This document shows positions 41,201 through 53,400 of a stretch of DNA of 64,000 nt, piece by piece. The position numbers and the translations under genes are program-made. Below the pieces are notes generated by a model, which was given only the letters and a program-made list of their open reading frames with translations, ran no database searches and was not told where the DNA came from. Position 1 is the first letter of the stretch; every line of letters starts with the position of its first letter. Source of the DNA: Ctenosaura bakeri (taxonomy: Eukaryota > Chordata > Lepidosauria > Squamata > Iguanidae); NCBI GenBank assembly GCA_948474755.1, contig CAOLHI010001812.1, forward strand, positions 372,001 through 436,000. The letters run 5' to 3'.

Positions 41201-41412
41201 ACATATTATTTCTAAAATAACATGGGAGATTATATTTTAGGGAGATTTTTGGCCACAGGGCTTTAAAAACAAACAAACATGAGCAACATACCCTAAAGCA
41301 GTGGTTCTCAAACTGTGGGACAGGACCCTAAGAGGGGGCACAATAGTTGCTCATGAGAAAGCACAAAAGTCAGCCTGCAAGTGCAGCAAATATGAAAAAG
41401 AAGGGCAAGCCT

Positions 41413-41443
<31 letters not shown>

Positions 41444-44400
41444 CGCGCGCGCACGCGCGTGCACGCACTATTGAGGATTGACTGGTCTCTGAAAAAGAGC
41501 CATGCAAAGCATCTTCCCCTATTATACCTTCTTCCAACCACAGGCATAGCAAAAATCAGCTTCCCTTTTTTTATGCTTTTCCCACTCAGCTTCTCCAAAC
41601 ATTCAGTCATAAGTACAGCAAGTGTGTGCCCCTTAGCAACCATGAAGCAGTTTCTTGGATGGAAGGAAAAGAAGAGAAGAGGCAGAGAGCTGACAGCTCA
41701 GCATTGAGAAAGAGGATGCATGTGGTACAAGGGGCCAGAGAGAGAGAGAGTGACGGAGACAGAGGGAGAGGGAGAGGAGAAAAGGAGCAGAGTCTGCGTG
41801 CAACATCCTCATGTAGACATAAAGGGGGTCAGAGGAGAAAGAAAATTGAGAACTATTGCCCTAAAGGCACCAAATCCCATCTGATCTTGGAAGCTAAGCA
41901 GGATCGGCTCTGGTTAGTACTCAGATGGAAGACCACCAATGAATATCAGGTGCTGGAGGCTATATTTCAGAGGAAGGAACCATCTCTGAGTATTCCTTGC
42001 CTAAGAAATCCCTATGAAATTCATGGAGTTACCATAAGTTAACAGGCATCTTGAATGGCACATACACACATAACACATTACTAATACATTAAGCTATTGA
42101 AAAATTGACTAAAAGCAACGCATTATAAACATTAAAAATAACAAATAACGCCAACACACTAGCCATTTTTGCTAACATTTCCAGATCAGCCCTGGTCTGA
42201 TCTTACTTGCCTTTTTAATGCATGAGTACTCTTGAGCTCTGGTGCTGCCTGGATCTAGCCCTTCTTCATTTCTGGGGCACTGTGTGAAATGAAAAAATGT
42301 CTAGACTTAGGAACTGCACAGCATTGCTAAGACTGCTGGTACTGCAGCCAGGTAAATCTGCCAGAGCCTATGGGCAAAAGAAGGACTCATCAAACAGCAA
42401 CTTCAGCAGAGCCTGTTAGATCCAGACCTGATCCTTCCAACAGTGACCAACTGGTACCACTAGAAATTCATAAACTGGACATGAAAGCAGCAATGATCTC
42501 CAGACATTTAAAGATGTGTACCTTTGTACATAGATATACACACACAAAAACAGTGACATACCCACACAAACACACACAGAGTTTGCCAGAATAAAAATTG
42601 GAGAGGGCTTCTGTACTTTTAACAGTTGTATAGAAAGGGGAATTTCAGTAGATGTCACTTGCTACCTGGTTGTGTGACAAGCAACATTTTTTAAAATCCC
42701 CCTTTTCTACACAACCTTTAAAGATACAGGAGCCATCTCCAGTTTTTAGCCTGACAACTCAATGTGCACAAAAAGACAAGTACATAATGGTTATCTACCA
42801 TTTGCCCTTAGTTTCTGCCACTCAGAATTAACATACAGTCTGATAATATGAAAGATCAATTTAGCTGTTCGGTCTCTGTCAGACTCAATCTCTGTGAATG
42901 TACCTAATCCTATTTAAAAGGCTCCCATCCTTGCCTAATCTCGTCCTACCTAAGAGACCATCACTGAGCCTTTCATTAACAAATTCCCTAACTCCATTAT
43001 GCATTGTACAAAGTAGCACTGCTCATCTGTCCTGACCCTACTGCCAAATGATGTAAAGGACTAAAAAGGAAAAATAAATTTCTCTGTCTACTCTCCCTGT
43101 GTGTGATATGCAATTTTATTTTTGTTTTCTTTAAAGATCTGTACCACAATACTTTTCAATTCATTTCACAGCCTATATTTGTAAAAATAATGACCACAGA
43201 TGATTTACATAACCTTAAAACAGACAAGGAAGACACTGAAATAGTTCAAGATTTTCCATATCTTGGCTCAGTCCTTAATCAGAATGGAGACTGCACTCAA
43301 AAAAATCAGAACAACAGGACTTAGAAGGGCAACGATAAAACTAGACAAGATCCTGAAGTGTAAAGATATATCACTGAATGAGTTATGATTATCCACGCCA
43401 TCATATTTCCAATTTCTATGTATAGTTATGAAAGCTGGACTGTGAAGAAAACTGATAGGAAGAAAATCAACTCATTTGAAATGTGGTGCTGGAGAAGAGT
43501 TCTAGGTACCCTGAACTGCTAAAAAGACCAATGAATGGGTCCTAGAGCAAATCAAGACTGAACTCTCCCTAGAAGCCAAGATGATTAAACTGAAGCTGTC
43601 ATATTTTGACCATATTATGAGAAGACATGATTCACCAGAAAATACAACAGTGCTTGCTAAGGTAGAACGCAGTAGGAAAGGAGGAAGACGCATTACAGTT
43701 CGATAGATTCAATCAAAGAAGACATGTTCCTGAATCTGTAGGACCTGAGCAGAGCAGCTGATGATAGAGTGGCCTCTCATCCATAGGGTCACCATAAGGT
43801 CAAGATCAACTTGACAGCAATTAACAACAATTTGTATTCTGCTTTTCATTCTACAAAGGGGAGTAAAGAAGTCAATAAAAAGTATAACACAACTGTAGAG
43901 AAAGGGAATGTTGCCAGTAGTTCTCTGGAATAGGTCCATCTGCAGCCCTTTCCTGACACCATCTCCCAGAAGGAACATGGCTCTTGAACCAGAGGAATTT
44001 CAACAGCTTCAAGTTACATTTACTTGGGTGATAGGGCAACTACATAGGGCTAAGCCAGACCTGGAGGAAAGGATAACACTGCTCCTCTCTGCCATTCCAC
44101 ACAGATAAACTGTCCTGAGTAATACAGTCCTCCCTCCACATTCACAGGTTTAACCTTTGTGAATTTGATTATTCCTGAGGCACCTGCTTGCCTCCCCCCT
44201 CATTTTCCTCCTCCCATTCCCTTGCATTCTTCACCCCAGGTTTGCCAGGCTTGTGTTTAAAATGAATGCTTTTTCTTTTTGGGTGAGCAAAGCCCCCCTC
44301 CCACTGCTAAGGGCATGTCTTCTCTTCTATGTGGTTTCACTTTCTGCCATGTAATAGCTGCTGATTGGTCAAGTGCCCTCTTTGTTCCTACTCTTCCCTT

Positions 44401-47400
44401 TTCAAGACAGCCACTGGAAGTAAATAGGAGAGAAGGACTGTATTCTTCTCCCTTTGAGAGGAAAGTATTGGTAAGCCCTTTATTGTGTCTCTTTTTTTCT
44501 TCCCCTTCTCTCCCCACGCTGGGGCCAGAGGTAAAGGAATGGGAGGGGGACCTTTGGAGGGGAATCGCCAAGGTGGGAGTTAGTCATTATTTTTCCACTT
44601 TTGCAAGGGAATTTTTGTCATGAATGTGGAGGGGCTACTGTAGTTACTTCAGTGTTGGAGGTAGGACAGTTGCAGTAGCATTCACCTGACCCGAGGACAC
44701 CAAGACAGTTCAGCAAGTGCAGGGCAGAGTGCAGGGCAGAGTGCATAATCCTCATAGCTCTGTTCTCCAATGCTGCTCTGCTAACTCTTCTTCCTCCCAC
44801 ACCCCAGGATCTGCTGTTAGAGGAAGCTGCCTCACTTAACTAATGGTAAGCCCTGCAACTACCACTTAGAAAATCACAGGCAAAAGCTCCTGTGGAAGTG
44901 AGTGATTAACAGTTCCAAGAACCAAGGTGCAAGAAGCAGAGATGTCTGATTTGTTAGGAAACAGACCAAAAAGTGGGGGAATTCCATTCTGCGTATATGA
45001 CTGATGCTTGAAACACGACATGAGATATGGTATGGAATGAAGATTTTAGTGGCTCTGGACAGATAGGACTTTTTAAAAAATATATCCAGAGGCATTTTAT
45101 TCACAAGCCTCTTCACAACAGTTAATACAAAAATATCAAAATTACAAAGGCAGTGTAGATATAATCTAAAACAATAAATCAGTACAGAGCCATATCTAAT
45201 AATATATCATAGAGCTAAAGCCAACAAACTCAGAGCACTCCTAGAGCAGTGGGGAAAATGCTTCTTTCTGTTCCTGGCTATCTTGCCAGCTGCTCAGATT
45301 GTTCTTGTTGCGTATCCTCTCAGTATCTTTGTCTATTTTTGTAGGTGCCTTCAAGTTGTTTGTTGATTTATGACAATCCCACCAATTTCCTAGGCTGGAA
45401 TATTCAGAAATTGTCTGTTCCTGTCTCTGAAATATAGCCACCAGTACCTGTATTCATTGGTAGTATCCCACCCAAGTGCTAACCAGGGCTGATCCTCCTT
45501 AGCTTCCAAGTTCAAACATGATCTGGTGCCTTTTAGGTATTTAGGGCTATTCCTTATTCACAAGAAATGTATTTCCTCATGTGCTTTGCTCAAGACATGT
45601 TCCAAAGGAAGAGGCCAGACTGGGTTAGACCCAGCCCTTTATGCTTTCATTAAAAAGGATCAGCCCTTGCTTCTCTATCCAGGAATGCAGGGATCAGTAT
45701 GATAACTTGCTGATCTAACAGTCACTTATTCATTCAGTCTGTGCTTTCATTGGGTTTAAACTGCAGGCCTCATGGACTCAACACCTAGCCTCATTTGGGG
45801 CTATTTATTTTCTCCCCTATCCCCCGCCTTCTGACTACCAGGTCTGATGAATTTATAATTCAGATTTTTTGTGGAATTCAAACATCTGCCAGCACTTGCT
45901 GAGATCACCTTACCCAAGAATTAACTGATGCCAGGAGGAATGTAAATGTAAATATGCTTATACTTGTTGGCTCAAAGGATTGGCACAGTATTCCATGTAG
46001 CTCCTAGAAGGTTTCTCCAGAGAGTCAGAAGACTTACTGAATGGAAAGAACTATGGCACAGGGGCTGAAAGGGGACAGGTCAGCATTTGGTATAGGTAAG
46101 GCATCTTCTGTGAGCAGAGGCTCTGTTCAATGTTGTCTAATTCTTCTTCGTCAAGCCAACCGATACCGCATTTGGAGGAAAGCACCTCAACCACTAAGAG
46201 AGACTGATGGAGGGAGTACTTGGGAGCTCTATCAGGGACAGGTAAGTTACCTTCTGCAAAGGCTTTCCCACCACTATTTCTTAGAATCCAAACTACTGTA
46301 TAGGTTGCATAATTTATAAAATGTTTTTATTCACTTCCATCGCTTTGAGTATGCGCATCAAGACATCACTAAAACCACCTCATACTTAAGGACAATGGAG
46401 CACAATAAAAAGAGAGTATCTGGATGGTCTTTAAACACTCCCTTCTATTGAAAAATATATGGCAGAGCCACAACGGCTAATCAATAATATTGCCAAAGGT
46501 CTGGTGGTGGTGGATTTGAACATCACCAGACTTTTCGCAGACAGAAATACAACAAAGACGTGATCAGAAGTAGACTAACCTTCCAAACAAATGGAAAGGA
46601 ATCGCTTTCACAGTTTATTCCACAACATCATACATGGGAACAATATTGTGCAATCTTTTTGGATATGTGTGCATGCACATATACATACACACCCTAATAA
46701 GGTTAACAAGTCAGTTACTAAGTATGAACTAGTGCACCTGCTTAAAATTATTTTAATTCAACACCCAGCAAAACAGACAACAGCAAAGGTATCTACCATA
46801 AGAAAAATTGGCCATAAGAAAAATTTCAAAATCCACATTAGTACAATGACTTTATAAAGCAAACTGGAAGAATTCTTTGCAATCCCATCAAGGAAATTTG
46901 GGAGTATTTCACAGATTCTGTACAGAGCCAGCATCGTATAGTTGTTGAGTGTTGTACTACAACTCTGAAGACCAGGGTTTGAATCCCCAATTAGCCATGG
47001 AAACCCATAGGGTGACCTCAGGCAAGTCACAATCTCAAAGAAAGGCAAAAGCAACCCCCTTTGAACTAATCTTGCAAGAAAACTCTATGAGAGGGGCCAT
47101 TTCCACACTGGACTATTATAGCGCTATCGTTCCACTTTCAACATCCTATGGAATCCTGGGGTTTGCAGTTTAGGGAGGGGCCCCTGAGGCCACTCCCTAA
47201 ACTGCAAACTCCAGGATTCCATAGGATGTTGAACGTGGAATGATAGCACTATAACAGTCCAATGCGGAAATGGCCAGGGTTGCCATAAGTAGGAAATAAC
47301 TTGAAAGCACACAATAATAATGGCCTCTTTGTTGTTGTTTTTGTTATTATTGTTGTCACTTGCCTTCAAGTCATTTCCACGTTATGCAACCCTAATGTTA

Positions 47401-50400
47401 ACCTATCACAGGATTTTCTGGAGCTGAGTGTGTGATGTGCTCAAGTTTACCCTTTCCATGGCTAAGCAGGGAATGAAACCCTAGTCTCCAAGATCTCAGG
47501 TGAATGGATCCTGCTCAAACCACAACACCACGCTGGCTCTCACTTTACTATTTGTTTTTGGAGGGAGGAGAATTGATCTCATAAGGATCTGCCCACAACA
47601 CGAAAGCATCTTATCAGAAAGGACTCTCCTCAGGTCAATGGCAGGGAAGGAAATAGTAATTCCTCTCTTCATGCTTCCTCTGCATCCATTCATCAGGATT
47701 CCCCACCTACCCACTCAGCTGCTTTAATTTGCATTATTAGAAACCTGCAGGTAAAATGCAAAGTGTGTTGGGATCAAAGTCATACCCAAACCTCAGTGAT
47801 TGAGAGGCTAAAATGAAAAGCCCGACAAGACCAGGCTGGCCTACTGCATTAGAGGAATGAGAAAAGATCAAAAATGCGAATTAACTACAAACTTCCAGCC
47901 ACGGATACACATAATGATTCCAATTTTTCCCATATGGTAGAAAGATCTATTCTACGCAGCAACACATAATGCAAAAAACAAGGGCACAGCCGTGGACAAG
48001 GAAGTTATCAGCTCAACATAAACAAAGAAGCAGGGGGCCAAGAGAGTTATGTTTACTCTGGTAAATAAAGCATTTACAGACAGTCAGCTTCAAAGCAGAA
48101 TGTTTCCTTCAAAGAAACTCATCAACCAAAAGGAAGCACAGATAGTTCCCACATCATATGAACTCTGTTTCAGATTAACTAGGTGCCTGTATGTGTAAAG
48201 AATGCTGTAGGAGGCATTTTTCAGTGGGTTCTTTTTCAGCATTATTTTACATCAGCTTAGGGTCCCCCAGGTGTTTTGAACTACAATTCTCATCATTCCC
48301 ACTTGGTGTTATACATATTTTGAGTCCACAACCACCTTGTGCATCTAAAACAAAACAGACAGGAGCAGTAGACATTCCTGGTTTGTACAGGTGCTTGTTA
48401 AGGGCACAAAAAATGGGTGCCTCTAAAATTGTTTTTGAGAGGGATTGATGGCAAGAAGCAGAAGCAACAGTCAGCCATCTATATTACACAGTTATAGCAC
48501 CATGATTCCACTTTAACTGCCATGGTTCCATCTTATGGAATTCCCAAGTTTGCAATTTAAGAAGAGGAATTTAGAATTCAGAGACAGAGAGCTATAGTGC
48601 TTCACCAAAGCTGTACACCCTATAATTCCATGGGAAGGCATGAAGGCAGTTAAAACGGAATCATCCTGTTATGTTCATGTAGTGTGGAAGAAACAGTCCA
48701 AAGGAGCAAAATCCACACGCGTACTACTGGATTGGGATGCTTGGAATTTCTGGCAGACAGGGAAAGCACAGCAGCTTTACTGCCTCTACTTACCTACCTA
48801 TCCTCTTCTTCTAATCCAGGGGTGGGGAGGGCAGAGCCCAGGGGCTACATGCAGCCGAAATCCTTTTTCATGCCTCCCAAAGCACCCAGGACACCCCAAA
48901 GCTCAAAGATCCCAGTTAGATCTCTTCACAGTTCAAGAAAGATATTAACAACTGGAACATGTCCAGACAAGGGTGACCAAGATGATTAAAGATCTGGAAA
49001 CAAAGCCTTAGAAGGAATGACTTAGGGAATTGGGTATGTTTAGCTTTGAGAAGACTGAGAAGTGAAATGATAGCCATTTTTAAATTTTTTAAGGGATATC
49101 TTATTGAAGAAAATGGATTCAGAGTGTTTTCTGCTGCTCTAGAGACTAGAATGAGAACTGCAAGAAGAGAGATTCTATCTAAACATCAGGAAGAACTTCT
49201 TTACTGTAAGAATTATTTGACAGGGGAATAGCCAGCCTTGGAGGTGGAGGCATTAAACAGAGGTTGGACAGCATCTTTCACGGGTGCTTTTGTTGTGTAT
49301 TCCTGCATGGCAGAAACTGGACTAGATGGCCCTTGTTGCCTCTTCCAACTCCATGATTCTGTGAAGCAGACTTCATAGGAAAGTTCACTGCCAATGCAGA
49401 GACAGCAGAAAGTAACACAGTTCAGAAAGAACTATCCACAGAATCTCCATTCTCAGATTTAGCTAAGGTTTCAAACAAGGCTGGTAAGGAGGAGGATGTT
49501 AGTACTTTGGGGCACATTCACCTGTCAAAAGTTCAGTCCATATCTGTGACTCTGCAAACATGAAATTGCTTGAGGCCAGTTTTGTGGTATCAGCGGTTTT
49601 GGATTTGGTGAGTGCAGAGGAGCTGACCAAAAGACCTAAGAAAAGTCCACTGCAATGTGTAGAACAGCCATCTGAAAGGTAGCCAAATAGCAATTTTACA
49701 AAGCCTTGAGAATGATATTCATTTATGCTCTCACTCAACTCATTTCAATACTAATGTATCAGAAATAATCAAATTAGCTAGCAAAAATAAAATAAACTTT
49801 ACAGTAAAATCCATAGCTCACAGGATTCACAGTTGCAAAAATTCAAATGTCAGATGAAATTACTCAGCTTCAAAGAGAAAGACACATTCAAGGCTATAAC
49901 AGTACAACCCCCGTATCTGCGGGGGATTGATTCTGGCCCCCCACCGCGGATACAGAAACCCGCAGATAGTACCAAACGCCCTGGGCCCAATCGCGGTGGG
50001 CCCTGGGCCTGTGGCTGGAGGCAGGAAATCCTATGCTGCCCACTGTTTCCCTGCTTAGTGCCATGGCAATCAGGCCCTAGGCCTGTGCTGGAAGAGAGAA
50101 AACAGTGGGCAGCGCGATCCCATGCTGCCCACTGTTTACAGCTGTGGATAACTAAATCTGCGGATTATGATTCCGTGGATATGGAGGTCGTACTGTATAA
50201 TATTGTGCAACCGAGAATCTATTACTAAGAATGTCACTCTATGCATCCCTTGAATTCAGTTCGGTTTTTAGTCCCAACTACAGCAGATCCAATGAATCAA
50301 CAGAATTTAAATAAGCATTGACTCATCATGCTTCTCATATGATTCTCATAGGTCTACCAAGTGGGAGGTTAACAGCTGGACTTCTTAAACCTTAATGTAA

Positions 50401-53400
50401 TAAGGTAATAAGGATAAACAAACTTAAAGAGATAGCACTCAGTCTACTTTGTAGACTGTGTTGGGTTTTGCCACAATGACAATAATCTTCCAGCATACCG
50501 TGTCCAAGATTATTTGCTTTATAACCATCAATTAATTTAGAACAGTGGTCCTTAACCTTTTCTTTAGCAGGGCCCCTCTTTAAATATCTTTTGTTGCCAT
50601 GGATCCCCAAGACTGACCCCAAACTTTAAAACTCTAAAGTGCATCAAATATTTATTTAAAACTGCTCATCAAGGGGTCTTCAAACTGGTAGAGAAGGGAG
50701 GAAAGATAAAATGAACACTTCCCTCAGAGGTATTGGAGGGGAAAGTTTTCCTGCTTCTTCTTGCTATTTTATGACTGGAGCAGCAATGACTGACTGCCCC
50801 TTGATTCCTGTCAGGTGGGAAGAAGACAGGCTGGATAGCCTTGGAAGCTTCACAGGACACCCCATGAGGACATTGTGGCCCCCCAGGGATCCAGGTTAAG
50901 AACCACTGATTTAGAACAAGGAGGAAGTTTTGCAGCCCTCCAGATGTTCTTAAACTATGTCCCCAACATTGCAGCCCTCCAGATGTTCTTGAACTATGTC
51001 CCCCAACATTCCTTATTATCAGTTGTGTTGTGGTCCAACATCCAGAGTAGGATTCCCAGATCTCAGGGCCTGGACACTCTTCTCTCATTCTCAGGGAGAG
51101 GCAGAGGAATCTCAAGATGAGAATGTTACCTTGAAAAATAAATCTTTGTGTGTCTCTCTTTTGCTAGTTTTAATGTTTTTGTCTGAATGGCATATTGTGT
51201 GCAACTGTAATGCTTAATGGTATCAGCAGGGCCTGCAATTATGGGATGTCACTAGGTCTTAGCTTTTGGCCTTGAAATCTCAGGGCTAAGAATAGTCCCA
51301 ACCTAACAACCCTTATCTTCAGAACCACCAGATTCTCATCTTTGGTCTAGTTTCTGTAGTGCTCACACTTTTACATACCTGCTAACATTTCATAAATGAA
51401 AACTAGAATACGTATGGCCAAAATCATATCATGGCAAAAGTTAATAATGTGGAAGAACACATAAGCCAGGAGAGGCTGCAGTAGTTCGCTTTTGCCTGAG
51501 CTTTACTGGGAATGGCAAAATTTTTCCCCTCCTCTGCCAGCAGCTGAGTTAATTGAGTGCAAACTGCTTTGGCACTTTGAACTCAGTTTGCAGCAACTGA
51601 AGCAAGCTAAAAGGGAAAGTGGGAGGCAGAAAAAGAAATTGGGACATCTTAAAAGTAGCTGGAAAAGTGGGATAACAGAGGATAACTGTCCCTACCAAAA
51701 TGGAACTTTGGAGGGTGTCATGTTCCATTCTAAGGAAAATGAACAGAGAAGTTTTTCTTCCCCCGATAGAATATTAGCACTTCAACTCATCCTATGAAAT
51801 TGGTTAGCAACAACTCGATGTAGTAATCCTACAAACACACACCTGGGAATGAGGTCCACTGAACCAAGTAATACTTAATTCTGAGTAAACATTCACAGGA
51901 AGGCAAACAGAAGAAACTACTGCTTCACACAAGACATAATCTATAAAGTGGTAGCCGCTAGGTTTAAGATGTCGGTAAAGGGGAATTACATAAATCACGG
52001 CAGATTGATCTGAGAAGGGCTATTAGCCATGATTTATTTATGTATTTAAAATATTTCTATGTTGCCTCTGGACCCAAAGTCTCTTCAAAGCTTTTTACAG
52101 AGTGAGGAGCTAAAATTATAAAATATAAAATGCAGTTAATTAAAACAATGTAAAATAGGCACAATATTTTTTAAAAAAAATTACAGCACTAAAAATGGGC
52201 CTATGTTCAGCTGAAAGCAGCCTCAAACAACCAGGTTTAAAGCCTATTTATGAACTGGAAAAGAGTTGTGTACACAGTTTATAACAGGGAATTCTAGAAA
52301 GATGAGTCCACAATAGAAAGGATGCTATTTCTTGTGCCCACCATTCTAAGAGATCCTATATGAAACCCAGGTCTGTGACTGATCTTAGTCAAGGCAAGTT
52401 TGCAGCTTGTCCTTCAAATAATCTATTCCAAGCCACATACATAGGACTTTCAGGATCATAAGGAATATGCCACTAACTACCAATTGTGAGGATCAAGCCT
52501 GGGGAGCGCTATGGCTCTCATGCCCTGCTTGTGGGGTTCCCAAGAGCATCCGATAGGCCACTGTGAAAAACAGGATATCAGACCCTTGGTCTGAACCAGA
52601 AAGGCTTAGGAGAATATCCAGGGACAAGATCCAGAACTTTCTGACAAGATAAGTCACATCCTTTGGGAATTTTAGGAAGAACAGTTCAAGAGCTTAATCA
52701 CAATGTCGTCTGGGTTAATTTAGTCAGCCCTTAACTATGCTGTTGCTGGAATACAAAACCACAGCCATCCTAAACAATGGAGCCCATCCCTAACCAAGGT
52801 TAAAATCCTCACACTCACTCACACCCCATTTTTCAGAACAATTTCCGTCCCATTTTTTTTTATTTCTGACTCTACATTATTTTATTTTTTACAGGAACAG
52901 AACACTCTGCAACTTCAAAAATAGCTTTATCAGGGGTCAGCAAAGCTCGGCTGGGTTGCTTTGTTTAGCTTTGTGGGCAAGCAAATATACCAGGCTCTGC
53001 CTCTGCTTTACTAAATCCACTCTTATCAGTAAAAAGGCTTTGGGGTTTGACGAAAGACCCTTTTCTTTCAAAGCGCCAGGAACGTGACTGTCCTCAATAG
53101 GCTTTAATTACATTCACTGCAGTGTACCCAGCATGATGAGCATTTGTAGTGTGAGAGCAATCAGGGTGGAAACAGAGCAATGAGAAGCCCCCTCCCATCA
53201 GTGATGGCCATTTCCTGCCTCGCTCTGCCTGCGCAATTACTTCAGTGGGCCAACTTGCTGAGTAACACCAGTTGCATGTTGCAAGACCCTTTTCTCTCTC
53301 TTTTTTTAGAATAGAAGAATTAAGATGTATGAAGGAGTTAGGAGGTTTCTTTTGATCAAAGCTTTTTTGGAGGAAAATATCTAGATGTTTTTAGCCACAA

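Noticed and set aside
41867..41955. A functional 5S rRNA gene
   Set aside because: The 5S similarity is partial and diverged and is fused to a SINE body with a LINE-type tail.
43195..43832. An active LINE reverse transcriptase
   Set aside because: Only the 3' part is present, with several stops and frameshifts.
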